Numbered from the stretch's first letter, positions 42,713 to 55,785 are shown. The stretch is DNA of 64,000 bases from Marchantia polymorpha subsp. ruderalis (GCA_037833965.1 AP031352.1:19696501-19760500); one strand, 5' to 3'. Program-made: numbers and translations. Notes: generated from the letters alone by a model not told the origin.

Positions 42713-43779
42713 TGTAATAACCCACTAAAGGCTAAAACTGCAATATAGTGGTAGATAGGTCAAACCCACAAGGACAGAGGAACACACAGGGTACAAAGTG
42801 TCACATTTAACAGACTATTGAGGAGTTTGAATTCTCAGGCCACTGTCACTCCTAGAAATACTGCAAGTGTTCACTCGGAGCTCACTCGGAGGTCGCACAG
42901 TGCAGCGTAGTTCACTCAACACACACACACACACACACACACACACCTGAAACTACAGAAACACAACCCAGAGATCGGTTAGGACCTCTACTCAAGATTT
43001 CAGGGGGGAAAGTCTCTCGCGAGTACACTCAGCGAATCTGCGGGTAGTGACTCCCAACTCCGGCTTTTACAACCCTTCCATTAGCTTTTTGCTAGCGTAG
43101 GAACCCGGATTAGACTTCCTACTTCGGATCGAAGTCACTCACACGCGGTGAACAACACTCTCAACTCACAAAACGCGCGGAGAACACAGGTCCGCACGGA
43201 AGGACTCACTAAGAAACGTTCCAGTAACACACCATAACAGTCTATTGAAGAGTTTGAATTCTTAGGCACTTGTCATTCCCAGAAATACTACAGGGGTTAC
43301 CCTGAAGGTACCTGCTGCAGCGTAACCTGAATTTACAACCAAGACTTCCACGAAGTAGCAAAACTTCACTTTTGCATTAAGGGGAAAAATCCCGAAGGAG
43401 TAGAATCAGGAACAATCACTCGAAAGTGTAAGGGGGAAACTGTTCAAGTATCTAACTCGTAACTGGCTCTTAGCATCGGCAATCACCCGCAGGTGTAAAT
43501 CCAAACCACTCAAGTCTCTAACCAGTGTACTACCTCTGAACATTCGGCCGAAGGCCTTCAGCTACAAAATGCGGATCGCCAAGTTGTAGCTCCTCTTGCG
43601 TGGTGACAGAACTAAGGACACAAACACGCAGAGAAAATGAGTTCCTGATCTGCACTTCCGAAACTGGAAAAAATCCCAAGGCAAGACGCCTTGAACTACT
43701 TTATACCTTCTAAGTCCTAACTAACACTACACTGCACTATGCTACGCGCCTGCACGGAACCACGCTACACTACACTCCG

Positions 43780-45081
43780 CAGAACCTTTGCTTCGCGTTC
43801 TGCGCGACGGACTGCCGCGCACTAACTCTCTACCCTACCAGTCCTCCGCTCGACTGCGCAGTCCCAATCGCTGCTACACCGCGAAAACCTCCGCCTTGAG
43901 GTTGGCCATGATGTCCCGCGACTTCGACAGAAAAGAATCCAGCTTCTTTGCCACTCGCCGCCGGCTCCGACTGTCACCTGACAACAACCCCGCTGCACGA
44001 AGCTCTAACTCGCGCAGTGTGAGTTTCTCCTGCGCCGCCACTTCCCAGTGGGCGTAGCCCCTGAGACAATGGGTGACTCGCCTCGCCATCTCTTCTTTCG
44101 TGCGATCTGCCTCCCGCCGGCGATCGTCTTCAACTACCACCAACTACAATTCGGCCTCCGCACGCTGCGCTCTCAATTCCCCGCACTCGGATTGCAGTCT
44201 GCGGATTAATTCCTTATCCGCCTGCCGTGCGAGCTGACACTGCTCTAACAACCGTGTCTGTCGCACGAGCTCCCCTGACAACATTCGATTCTGAGCCTGC
44301 TCAAAATCCAGCTCCTCTGCTAACTTCGCCTTCTCCTTGGCGAAATCCTCCAGCTTCTCGTCCTTCGTCATGTCGAGAGCTTTGTACATCTTCTTAGTGA
44401 GGTTGAGGTGACCCCACACGCAATCATACTTCTCCTGAAGATCCTTAAGTTCCTGATCCACTCGGTCCAACAACTTGCTGGTGTGGACTTTAGTGCGGGT
44501 TCGCCTCCTCACTAGCTCGAAGTAGGACCCAGGCTGGCGGGGGTCCGCGTACTTCTCCACTTTGCGATCCAGGTACCTCAACAGAGGTACTACCTGCTCA
44601 CAGAGCGCCGCCGTCGGCGTGCCCACCATTTCCTGCTCCTCCTCCTTAGTGGATTCCGATCCCGACACTGATTCCGTCGATCCTCCTTCTTCGTCATCCT
44701 CCGAATTGAGGATTTCGGTCGCCATTGAATTCGTCGGCGACTGTCCTGTGCGGGGCTGCGAGATGTCTGCGTCCTCTGCCGCCACCGGCGCTCCTGCAGC
44801 CTCGCTGCTCCCTGCTAGAATGTCCAAGGCGGTGGGTGAATGCGGTTGTGCAGAATTCACATCGCCCGCTTGCCCGGCTTCGACTGTAACCTCATCGCCG
44901 CAGGCATCTACCGCCGAAGGCGGTCGTGCGGAATGTACCTGCGCGGAGTGCAATTGTGCATCGCGCGCACGAATTTCATCATGCCGACAGTCAATCTGCT
45001 CCTCTGTTAGGTCCCGCTCCTTCGATCGGTCCCGCTCCATCATTAGGTCCTGCGCCAGGGATGCGTCCTGCCTATGCGTAG
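43780..45081 (-). CDS. LTR-borne reading frame, subfamily A relative, C-terminal part (fossil)
   Basis: C-terminal part of the LTR protein in the large solo LTR: SPTALDILAGSSEAA, the Glu-rich patch, LCEQVVPLLRYLDRKVEKY, coiled coil (LVRQTRLLEQCQLARQADKEL) and LTLRELELRAAGLLSG before the basic tail. It is broken. The N-terminal part is separated by the nested LTR-B fragment. Confidence 0.65.
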
Positions 45082-48000
45082 TGTAATAACCCACCAAAGG
45101 CTAAAACTGCAGTATGGTGGTAAAAAGATCGAACCCACAGGGACAGAGGCAACACACAGAGTAAAAGTGTCACGTTTAACAGACTTTTGTAGAGTTTGAA
45201 TTCTAGGCGACTGTCACTCCCAGAAATACTGCAGTGCTCGACTTGGAGGCTCGACTCGGAGGAGGATCTCGACTCGGAGGATGCTCGGAGGATGCACGGT
45301 ACAGCGTGGTCACTCAACACACACACACACACACACCTGAAACTGGCAAAAGGCACAACTCAGAGGTCGGTCAGGACCTCCGCTTCGGATTTCAGGAGGA
45401 AAGCGTCTCAAAAGTTCACTCAGAGGTTCTGCAGGTAGTGCCTCCCACTCCGGCTTTTACTGCCCTTCCGCCAGGAACTAGCGGAGGGTACCCGGACTGG
45501 ACTTCCCACTTCGGAACGAAGCCTCTTCATACGCCGTGGACGTCACCCTCGACTATCACACCAAACGCAGGGAGTGCAGACCCGACTGAGAACTTACTAA
45601 AACACGATCCAGTAACACACACACAACCTGAATTACAAACCAAGGTTTACACGAAGTAATAAAACTTCACATTGGCATTCAGGGGAAACTTCCCGTAGGA
45701 GTACAATCAGGATATGTCACTCGAAGGAGTAAGGGGGAACTGTTCAAGTATCTAACTCGCAGCCGGCTCTGAGCATCAGAAATCACCCGCAGGTGCAGAT
45801 CCGCACTACTCAAGTCTCTAACCGGGTACTAGCTCTGAACATTCAGCCGAAGGCCTTCAACTACAACATACGGTAACTTCGCTATGCTGCAGCTTCTCTA
45901 CGTGGTGCCAGGACCAAATGCACAAACACGCCAAGAAAGTGAGTTCCTGATCTGCACTTCCAAAACTGGAAGAGTCCCAAGGCAAAACGCCTTGATCTAC
46001 TTTATACCCTCAAAGATCCTAACTAGCACTACGCTATCCTATCTACTACTCGCAGCATCTGCGCGAAACCAAACTATTCTACTGCACTCGGCTGATCCGG
46101 TGCTGCGCCTCCTACGCGCCGGACTGCTCCGCTCGCTGTCTCTACCTTGCCAGTCTTCCGACCGGTTGCGCAACCCCAGGCGTCGGAGCGCTGTAGTGAC
46201 TTCCGACTCTAAGTGCGCCATAGTGTCGCGCGCACCAAGAAGGTTTCTAATTTCCTCGCCACTCGCCGCCGACTCCGACTGTCACCCTCCGTCAATGCCG
46301 CCGCCCGAAGCTCAAACTCCCTGAGTGTGATCCTCTCTTGAGCTGCCACCTCCCAATGGGCGTATCCTTTTAGACAACGAGTCACCCGTGTCGCCAACTC
46401 TCCTCGCGCCCTGCAGCTGCTCTCCACCTCTGCTAGCTGCATTTCTGCTTCCGCACGTTGTGCCCTCAAATCCGAGCACTCGGATTGCAAGTTGCGCAAC
46501 AACTCCTCATCCTCCTTGCGGGCTCTTTGACTTTCTTCTAAGGCGCGCGTCTGGCACGCAAGCTCGGCTGCTAGGACGTGGTTTTGTCTCCGCTCTTCCT
46601 GCAATTCCGACTCGATCTTTGCCCGCATTAGCTCGGCATCCGCCTGACTTTTCGTCGCCGCATCCTCCCTCTGCTGCTGCAAGGCTTGGTATAGCTTCTG
46701 TGTGACCGCCAGGTGTTGTCGGAGGGCGGTGTTCCTATCCACATATACTTGGCACCTAGAGGCCCACCTTGCCACCTTGCTCCTCGTCCTTCGCCTGATA
46801 GTCTCCACATAAGACTGCGGTTTTCCAGTACCCGCGTACTTGGATGTCTTGCGATCCAGATATCGCAGGAGTGGAACTATCTGTTCGCACAACACCCCTG
46901 TTGGCGTTTTCTGCACCGAATCCGCTTCCTGCTCTTCCGAGCTCGTCTCATCCTCAGTCTCGAGGATTTCAGTCGCCACCGAATCCCTTGGCGACTCCCT
47001 GGAACTGTGGCGCGCAGCAGCTTCCGCTGCGACTGCTGCTCCACTGCCTGCTAAAATATCCAGGGCAGTGGGAGATCCCACTGCTTGAGCCCCTGTTCCG
47101 GCTTGATCTTCGGTCTCCGAAGGGGTCGACGCCGCAGTGACTCTTGTCACTTTTGCACCGCCCGCTTCTGCTGCCTGCCCTTCCGGCGCAATCTGCGCGG
47201 AAGGTGTCTTCGCTGAAGGTGCGTCCGTCGAAGGCGTCCGCACATTGGTCGTCGGCCCCGTCCGTCTCGCAGTCGGCGAATCCGGCCGACTCTCTGTTGT
47301 CCGACTCGCAGTCGGCCGACCAGCAGTTGTCCGACTGGGAGTCGGATACACCCTGCGCGTCTTGACTCCACTTGGCCTGCTTGCTGGTGGCGTTTTCCCA
47401 GAAGTGCCTTCCGCCGAGGACGACCCTCTGAGGGTTGTTGGCTCGTCAGCCAAACTCTCTTCTGCTTCCGGCCTGCGGTCCGGTTCAACGCGCCGTTCGG
47501 TTGGCCTTCCTTCCGCTTGTCGGCCTTCGGTCGTCCGACTTGTAGTCGGCCGACTGTTAGTCCGTCCATCTCCTCCCGAAGGCCTTGGTGCCTTCTGTGC
47601 AGAGGTATTTGTCGTCTTCCCTAGAATCTGCGCGATTATCTCCTCCTGTGTGAGATTCCGCCGGGTCGGAGTTCGCCCGGTCTCCTCAGTACCAGTTGGC
47701 ATTTTGCGTGCCCTCTGTTTTGGTCGACTGTGAGGCTCGGGGGTGGGCCGACCACGAGTCGGCGCAGTTGGCACTTCCGGCTGCCTGTCCTCAGGTCTCT
47801 CATCCCACTTCCGCTTTCGCGGAATGCGCTCACTTCGACGTTCTTCTGCTGCTCTTGCTGGAGCCGGAGCCGGAGGCGTACTGGCAGGTTCCTCGTCCGG
47901 ATCCGTGTCTACTTCGGCCTCCCTCGAATATCTACCTGGATAGCTCCGGGTCAGCTGCGGAAACCGTGTTTTCTCAGCATTTGTCAAACATCCCATCGCC

Positions 48001-49184
48001 CGATAAAACACGATCAAGTAAGGCGATAGATGATTGAGGGTTCCTCCTTTCTCTTCTTGCGCATGTTGGCGCGTCACCTTCCACAGGAGCCGTGCCCAAT
48101 GCACTGGAGCTCTTGACAACACTAGCTCCACAAATTCTACCTGCCAACCATGCATGTAAGCGGTCTTGGTCGGCTACAATATCTGCAGCAATGCAGTCGC
48201 GACATTTCTCCGCAATCGATCTTTGTAATCCTGTGTCCGTAAACCGTTCTTGGGATGCCTGGCAACTTTGAAGAGCTCATTGTAGGAGATTTCTTCCTCC
48301 TGGGACACCTTCACGCTATCGGCCTCGAAGAGGAGATCCCCTTCCTCGCCGGCACACCTGCCCAACACCTGCGCCCAGTTGCAAATGTCCCATCTTTCTG
48401 GATGTGGACGGAATCCGCGAGAGGGCTTGTGTCTCTCCTGCAGATACTCGCGCACCATCTCCGGACATGTCCAGTTCCACCCCCACAGGAGAAAATTGAG
48501 CTTCAGCCTCAGCAGCACATCTTGAAATGCGCGTAGACCGATCTGCGGCACCCTGAGTGGAGACACTCGCAGCTGGGGAACCTTCGACATTGCGTTGCCT
48601 GCACACACAAACGTTCTCCCTTTCGCTCGCTCTCTCACAATCGCCACTGCGCGTCGGCCGCTCAAGCACTGACTGCTCACTCTCTCTGCGCTCACGCTCA
48701 AGATCGCTACTCGCAATTCTCTCCAAGGTCTGTCAAGATCCTTGCGCAACTCGTCTCCGCACTCTCTCCTCTCACTGCCGGTCGCTCCGCTCTTGCGCGT
48801 AATCTTGGAAACTGGAAATCGCAAAATCAAGAATGAGAGAATGAGACTGGAGCGCAGTCTTTTCTTCTCCGATTTCAAGAACGTCCAACGTTCTTACTGG
48901 TTACAACGTACGCAGCCGGCTATACGGCCTAACGGTTCGCCCTTTGCATGCGCAAATTCACGTCTCCGCACTGCGCGCATTCGCATGCGTAAATGTTGAA
49001 TTCTTCCGCCGCCGCCACCTTCCGGACTCGAGTCCGCCGCAGGGTATACGTCGGCCATGTTGTCTTTTCCTAACCCGTCCCTCACCGGAGGCGTGTCGCC
49101 GCTGGTGCGTTCCTTATCCGTCGGCGCCTTGCTGGAGGCGCACATCTAGTCGGAGCGAATTACGCCGGCGCGCAGTCGTACCGC
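45082..49184 (-). mobile_element. LTR-B fragment nested in the large solo LTR
   Basis: Begins at a clean LTR-B terminus (TGTAATAACCCACC at 45082) and continues through R/U5 and the reading frame into U3, ending near 49184 without the LTR start. No 5-bp duplication is found. CCTATGCGTAG stands just left (45071-45081) and again at 49210-49220, and some host-LTR sequence is missing between them. A truncated insertion or a recombination product fits. Confidence 0.8.
46209..48878 (-). CDS. LTR-borne reading frame region, subfamily B, in nested fragment (fossil)
   Basis: Carries the conserved domain (VPQIGLRAFQDVLLRLKL, DICNWAQVLGRCAG, TLNHLSPYLIVFYRAMG), the repeat-rich middle and the coiled coil of the subfamily-B LTR protein. 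It is broken, with about two interruptions, and otherwise very close to the 947-codon copy. Confidence 0.7.
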
Positions 49185-49186
49185 AG

Positions 49187-50543
49187 GAAGTCTTTCGTCC
49201 GCAGGGAGTCGCCTATGCGTAGGTGGCACACTCATCCGTGCCGCACGTTGTTGCTCCTGACCCGAAGGTCGTCTCACCTCTAGCAATGGCGTAGGGACGT
49301 CCGCTGACCCCTCTGCCATCCACGCAGTCCCATACTTCTCCGAGGATGGACTCCCCTTCTCTCCGGCAGCCCGCGCCGTTTCCGCGCTGCTGGCAGGTAA
49401 CACAAGCCGGCGCGCCTTCTGCTTCGGCCGACTGCAGATCTCGTGAAGTGGCCGCTTCCGGGTGAGAGAAGCTGATTCTTGATGTTGCTCTTTCTCCGGT
49501 TCCTCTCTCCATCTCCGCTTCCGCGGCACTCGTGCTACTACCCTCCCCGCATCCTGTTGACCCGGTGGAGTGGAAGTCGGAGAGTCCTCCGCGTCGGTGT
49601 CGACTTCGTTATCCCGCACATACCTCCCGGGATTGTCGACTGACAACGGTGGAAACTGAATACGCTCGGTCGCGGTTAAGCAACCCATCGACCGATAAAA
49701 GTTTATCAAGAAGGGGGAGAGGTGATTGAGCGTTCCTCCCCGCTCCTCAAACGCATGCTGTCGCATTACCCTATGCAAGATACGCGACCAGTAAACTGGA
49801 GCTCCGGCCAATGTGAGCTCCACGAAGGACACTTGCCAAGAAGTGATGTAAGTGGTGCGGTGCGGCTGCAAGAGTTGCAACAGTGCCATCGCTACGGTTC
49901 TGCGGAAACGATCTTTGTAGTCACGGGTCCTGTACCCGTTCTTGGTGGACTTCTCCCGCTTGAACAATTCTACAAAGGAGGCTTCTTCCGCCTTCGACAC
50001 CTTGACGCTCTCACTGTCGAATAGGAGGAATCCGTCCTCACCTGCACACCTCCCCAACACTTGTCTCCAATCGTGGACAGTCCAACGATTTACGTGCGGA
50101 CGGAATCGGCGCGTAGGTTGTTGTCTCTCACTCAGCCATTCGCGCACCATGTCTCCGCACACGTAATTCCATCCCCACAGCAAGAAATCGAGTTTCCTCG
50201 CAATCAGCTGGTCCTGAAAAGCACGCAACCCAATCTGCGGAAGCTTGAGTGGAACCATCCGCAGCTTAATCGTCCTCGACATCGCGTTCTTGAAATCGGA
50301 TTTCGCAAACTTCCCTCCGCTAGGCCCAAGCCTCTTGCCCGCGGCACTGATTCCTTGGCAAACTCTAATCTCTCTCAATTCCAAATGTCGCGCACTCAAT
50401 TCTCTCTCTGCCACCAGGTAAGTCTCTGCGCGGTGGTGTCGAGTATGTCTCTCGGCTAGAAGGTGGACGCGCGCAGCTCGCACAAGGAATTGAAATCGCA
50501 AATTCAAGAATGGAGTCTCCGCTCTTTGCTCGCAGGATGTCAT
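49187..50543 (-). CDS. LTR-borne reading frame, subfamily A relative, N-terminal part (fossil)
   Basis: N-terminal part in the large solo LTR, with KLPQIGLRAFQDQLIARKL, LDFLLWGWNYVCGDMVREW, YRTRDYKDRFRRTVAMALL and TLNHLSPFLINFYRSMGCL, then the start of the Pro/Arg-rich middle. It is clearly homologous to the element 2 arms but diverged from them, and so is informative about which residues are conserved. Confidence 0.75.
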
Positions 50544-51029
50544 GGTCGGCTCTCGGTCGTGAACGTCGACTCACTTGATGGCTGCGCCGACTTCGAAGGT
50601 ATAACGGCCCTTTCTCTCACGCGCGGCTTCACGCTCCGCCGGCGCGCTCTCACTCACACGCTCGAACTGTCAATTTGAACTCCGCCAGCGTACTACGCCG
50701 CGGCCATGGTCGCGCAGCGCCGAAGGCGTATTTCTCGCCGACGCGCTACACTCATTCGTACTTTGACTCGGACTGGTCCCGCTCCGCCGAAGGCGTTCGT
50801 CCGCACGCAAGGCCGAAAGCGTACTCCCTTTCTCCGTAGGCGGAATTCCCGCCGGACTTCCCGCCGGCGTCAAACTCCATCTGCCTGTGCGTAGGCGCTC
50901 GCCTATGCGTAGGCGTTGACCGTCCGCACAGAAGACGTCCTTCGGCGTAGGTTCCTTGCCGTAGGCGCAGCGCCGAAGGCGGCTGTGCCGAAGGCGTTGA
51001 CCGCGGTCAACGAACTCCGTCTAGGCTGT

Positions 51030-51286
51030 CCATCTCTTAGGATCGACTAACCCGTGTCCAATTGCTGTTCACACGGAACCTTTCTCCACTTCAGTCTTCA
51101 AAGTTCTCATTTGAATATTTGCTACTACCACCAAGATCTGCACCGGGGGCCGTTTCACCCGGGCTCACGCCCGAGGCTGCGCCACGACCCCCGCGCCCTC
51201 CTACTTATCGGGGCTTCACGCAATCGCCCACGATGGCCGAGTGTAGGCCTCGCGCTTCAGCGCCATCCATTTTCGGGGCTAATCGA

Positions 51287-51320
<34 letters not shown>

Positions 51321-51520
51321 ATTTCGACTTCCATGACCACCGTCCTGCTGTCTTAATCGATCAACACCCTTTGTGGGATCTGGGTTAGCGCGTAGTTTGG
51401 CGCCGTAACTCGGCTTTCGGTTCATCCCGCATCGCCAGTTCTGCTTACCAAAAATGGCCCACTTGGAGCGTTCGGATTCTCCGCCGGGGGTTCAGTTAAG
51501 CAACCCCCTCAGGCCTCTTT
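51030..51520 (-). rRNA. Captured 26S (LSU) rRNA fragment inside an LTR
   Basis: About 491 bp of large-subunit rRNA, sense on the minus strand and so in the same sense as the LTR. Recognisable rRNA runs are CTCCAAGTGGGCCATTTTTG, AAGCAGAACTGGCGATGCGG, GACAGCAGGACGGTGGTCAT, GGAGTGTGTAACAACTCACC, GCAGATCTTGGTGGTAGTAG and GGGTTAGTCGATCCTAAGAG. Both edges abut LTR U3 sequence known from other copies (GCGCCGAC on one side, GGACAG and CGGAG on the other). The fragment replaces about 15 LTR bases at short matching stretches. It is not a functional rRNA gene. Confidence 0.95.
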
Positions 51521-52056
51521 GTCGGCGCTCTTGTCTCCGAAGTCCCGACCAGCCGAGGGTGCACTCGTCCGTTCCGTCCATACGGATTCGCTAGTCCGTT
51601 GAGTCCTTACCTAACCTTGATGCGCTGGCGCCGTACGAGCTCCACCCCCGAAGGCGGATTCCTAGGGCCGAAGGTGGATTTCCCGCCGAGGGCGAAGTGC
51701 CTATGCGCAGGCGAAATCCGTCCGCCTGTGCGTAGGTGAAAGTCCCTCCGCCTATGCGTAGGCGGCATTCCTTCCGCGTAGGCGAAATTCTCGGCGGACT
51801 TTCTGCCGACATCAAACCCATTCGCCTGTGCGTAGGCGAACTTCCTTCGCCTGTGCGTAGGCGAAAGTCTTCGTATCTTTCGACCGTCACAATTCCCTGA
51901 GTCCTTATCCGTTCCGGGTGTTCTTGGGTTCGTTAGAACCAACGCGTCAAGCTCTTTCCAATGAGACCCTAACCAAGTCAAGGCGTTTGTGAATTGCATA
52001 GATTCTGAGGGATTCCTCTAGCGCCAAAGGCGTACCGCCGAAGGCGGATTATGCGC

Positions 52057-52061
52057 CTTGC
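52057..52061. repeat. Target-site duplication CTTGC, left copy
   Basis: CTTGC before the LTR terminus at 52062. Its partner is 55781-55785. Confidence 0.92.
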
Positions 52062-55000
52062 TGTAATAACCCACCAAAGGCTAAAACTGCAGTATGGTGG
52101 TAAAAAGATCGAACCCACAGGGACAGAGGCAACACATAGAGTACAAAATGTCACGTTTAACAGACTTTTTGAGAGTTTGAATTCTCAGGCGACTGTCACT
52201 CCCAGAAATACTGCAGTGCTCGACTCGGAGGTCACTCGGAGGATGCTCGACTCGGAGGATGCTCGGAGGATGCACAGTGCAGTGTAAGTCACTCAACACA
52301 CACACACACACACACACCTGAAACTGGAAAAGCACAACTCGGAGGTCGGTTAGGACCTCCGCTTAGGATTTCAGGGGGAAAGTCTCTCAAAAGTTCACTA
52401 AGAGGCTCTGCAGGTAGTGACTCCCACTCCGGCTTTTACAGCCCTTCCGCCAGTTTCTCCTAGTGTAGGGAACCCGGATTGGACTTCCCACTTCGGAACA
52501 AAGTCACTCATACGGAGTGGACGTCACCCTCGACTCACATCAAGCGCAGAGAGTACAGGCCCGACTAAGAACTCAACTGAGACACAATCCAGTAACACAC
52601 ACACATAACCTGAATTGATAACCAAGGTTTACACGAAGTAACAAAACTTCACTTTGGCATTTAGGGGAAACTTCCCGTAGGAGTACAATCAGGATATGTC
52701 ACTCGAAGGAGTAAGGGGGAACCTGTTCAAGTATCTAACTCGCAACCGGGTCTGAGCATCAGAAATCACCCGCAGGTGCAGATCCGCACTACTCAAGTCT
52801 CTAACCGGTGTACTAGCTCTGGCGCGCGGCAGCTTCCGCCGCGACAGCCGCTCCACTCCCTGCTAAAATATCCAAGGCAGTGGGGGATCCCACTACCTGA
52901 GCCCCTGTTCCGGCTCGATCTTCGGTTCTCGAAGGGGTCGGCGCCGCAGTTACTTTTGTCACCCTTGCACCGCCCGCTTCTACTGCCTGCTCTTCCGGCG
53001 CGATCTGCGCGGAAGGTGTCTTCGCCGGAGGTGTGTCCGCCGAAGGCGCCCGCACAATGGTCGCCGGCCTTGTCCGATTCGCAGTCGGCGAATCTGGCCG
53101 ACTCTCAGTTGACCGACTCGCAGTCGGCCGACTAGCAGTTGTCCGACTGGCAGTCGGATCCACCCTGCACGTCTTTACTCCACTTGGCCGGCTTGCTGAA
53201 GGCGTTTTCTCAGAAGCGCCTTCTGCCGAAGACGGCCCTCTGAGAGTTGTTGGCTCTTAAGCCAAACTCCCTTCTGCTTCCGGCCTGCTGTCCGGTTCAA
53301 CGCGCTGCTCAGTTGGCCGTCCTTCAGTCGCGCGACTCGCAGTCGGCCGACTGTCTTCTTCTGAAGGCATCCGCGCCTTCTGCGCAGAGGGGTTCACCGA
53401 CTTCCCCAGAATCTGCGCAATTATCTCGACCTGCGTGGGCAGGATACTCCGCCGGACTGGAGTACGCCCGGTCTCCTCACTACTAGTTGGCAACATCATC
53501 TTGCGTGCCCTCTGTTTTGGCCGGCTGTGAAGCTCGTGGGTTGGCCGACTCCGAGTCGGCGCAGCGGGAGCTTTCGGCTGCCTGTCTTCAGGTCTCTCAT
53601 CCCATTTCCGCTTCCGCGGTGCGCGCTCACTTCGACGCTCTTCTGCTGCTCTTGCTGGAGCCGGAGCTGGAGTTGGACTGACAGGTGCTTCGTCCGGATC
53701 TGTGTCCACTTCAGCCTCCCGCAAGTATCTACCCGGATAACTCCGGGTCAGCAGCGGAAACCGTGTCCGCTCTGAAGCCGTCAAACATCCCATCGCTCGA
53801 TAAAACACGATCAGGTAAGGCGAAAGATGATTGAGGGTCCCTCCTCTCTCTTCTTGCGCATGTTGGCGCGTCACCTTCCATAGGAGCCGTGCCCAATGAA
53901 CCGGAGCTCCTGACAACACTAGCTCCACAAATCCCACTTGCCAACCATGCATGTAGGCGGTCTTGGTCGGCTGCAATATCTGAAGCAATGCAGTCGCGAC
54001 ATTTCTCCGCAATCAATCTTTGTAATCCCGCGTCCGGAAACCGTTCTTGGGATGCTTGGCAACTTTGAAAAGATCATTGTATGAGACTTCTTCCTCCTTC
54101 GACACCTTCACGCTCTCGGCCTCGAAGAGGAGATACCCTTCCTCGCCTGCACACCTTCCTAACACCTGCGCCCAATCGCTAATGTCCCACCTCTCGGGGT
54201 GTGGGCGGAATTCGCGCGAGGGCTTGCGTTTCTCCTGCAAATACTCGCGCACCATCTCCGGACACGTCCAATTCCATCCCCACACGAGGAAATCAAGCTT
54301 CAACCTTGTCAACACATCTTGGAATGCGCGCAGACCGATCTGCGGCACTCTAAGTGGAGACACTCGCAGCATGGGGATCTTCGACATCTCTCTTGCTTTT
54401 CCTGCACACACACAGACGTTTTTGCCTTCCGCTCGATCTCTCACAATCGCCGCTGCGCGTCGACCGCTCAGACACTGACTGAAATCGCTCTCTCTTCTCT
54501 CGCGCGCTCAATTTCGCTGCTCGCAAACTCTCTGCAAGGTCCGTCAAGATCCTCGCGCAACTTGTCTCCGCATTCTCTCTTCTCACTGTAGGTCTCTCCG
54601 CCCTTGCGCGTAATCTCTGAAGCTGGAAAACTCACAATCAAGAATGAGAGAATGAGACTGGAGAGCAGACTTTTCTTCTCCAAATTCAAGATCGCCCAAC
54701 GCTCTCACTGGGTACAATCAAACTTGATTACGCAGCCGGCTATACGGCCTAACGGTTCTCCCTCGCATGCTCAAATTCACGACTCCGCACTGCGCGCATT
54801 CGCATGCGTGAACGTTGAATTCTCCCGCCGCCATCGTCTCCCGGACTCGAGTTCGCCATCGTCTTCCGGACTCGAGTTCGCCGCAGCGGAGCGTATGCGT
54901 CGACTCTGTTGTCTTTTCCCAACCTGCCCATCGCCGGAGGCGTATCGCCGCTGGCGTATTCCTTCTCCGTCGGTGCCTCGCTGGAGGCGCACATCAAGTC

Positions 55001-55780
55001 GGCGCGAATTACGCCGGCGCGTAGTCGTACCACTTGTTTTGTCCGTTCTGCCCGCATATCGATGACGGCGCATATCCCGCCGGCGCGAATTATGCCAGCG
55101 CACCCGCCTGTCCACGCCAGGTCGGAGGCGTACCGCCGGCCGGCGCTTCTCTTCCGCTCCGCAGCCGCCAAAGGCGCTTCTGCCTCTGAGTTGATCTCCT
55201 CTTATGAGCGCGTGGTTCCGCCGAAGGCGCATCGCCGAAGGCGTACGGGAGTCCTTTCCGACGGTGAACCCTAGCGCGAACAGCGCACGTCCGGATGCGA
55301 GTTTTCCGACGCTCATAACTTCTTTGTCCCTGATCCATCTTTGGCGCTCTTGGGCTCGTTAGAACGAGCGTCTTGAGCTCTTTCCAATGAGACCCCAAAC
55401 AACTAGAACCACCGTGAATCCTGATCGTTATGAAGGTTTCCCTCCCGCGCCAATGGCGCATCGCTGAAGGCGCACTCATGGTCGGAAGCCTTCAGAGGTC
55501 CTTGCCGGCTTCTGACGTCTTCAGCGACATCTCCTCCGGAGGTGTCTGTGCCGGAAGCGTACCTTCCCTAAGCGCTGGAGGCGCGTGGGTAGAGACACCT
55601 CAGTAAAGGAGATATTGCCGAAGGCGTTTGGCGCTGGTACATCCAACTCCGCGATTCTTCGTGACGATCTCCTCAATCCACTCTATTTAACGTACCATTT
55701 CCTAACTACAGACACTGCTTCGGTACTTCTTTTCTAAAATTGTTTAAATTCTGCAAAAAAACAAAAAGTGTGTTACCACA
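52062..55780 (-). mobile_element. Solo LTR (LTR-B relative) nested in the large solo LTR
   Basis: Runs from TGTAATAACCCACC at 52062 to TGTGTTACCACA at 55780, 3719 bp, minus orientation, flanked by the 5-bp duplication CTTGC (52057-52061 and 55781-55785). It is shorter than full LTR-B, with part of the C-terminal and R/U5 region missing, and has no gypsy body. It is younger than the LTR it interrupts. Confidence 0.93.
52813..54444 (-). CDS. LTR-borne reading frame region, subfamily B relative (fossil)
   Basis: Parts of the LTR protein in the nested solo LTR: MLRVSPLRVPQIGLRAFQ, LDFLVWGWNWTCPEMVREYL, FRTRDYKD, then QVGFVELVLSGAPVHWARLL and TLNHLSPYLIVFYRAMGCL, and the Pro/Arg-rich middle. It is broken, with a few interruptions, and more diverged than the other subfamily-B copies. 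Confidence 0.65.
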
Positions 55781-55785
55781 CTTGC
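55781..55785. repeat. Target-site duplication CTTGC, right copy
   Basis: Directly follows the LTR start (read on the minus strand) at 55780. Confidence 0.92.

Noticed and set aside
51030-51520. A functional rDNA unit
   Set aside because: Only about 491 bp of the 26S gene is present, and both edges are LTR sequence.
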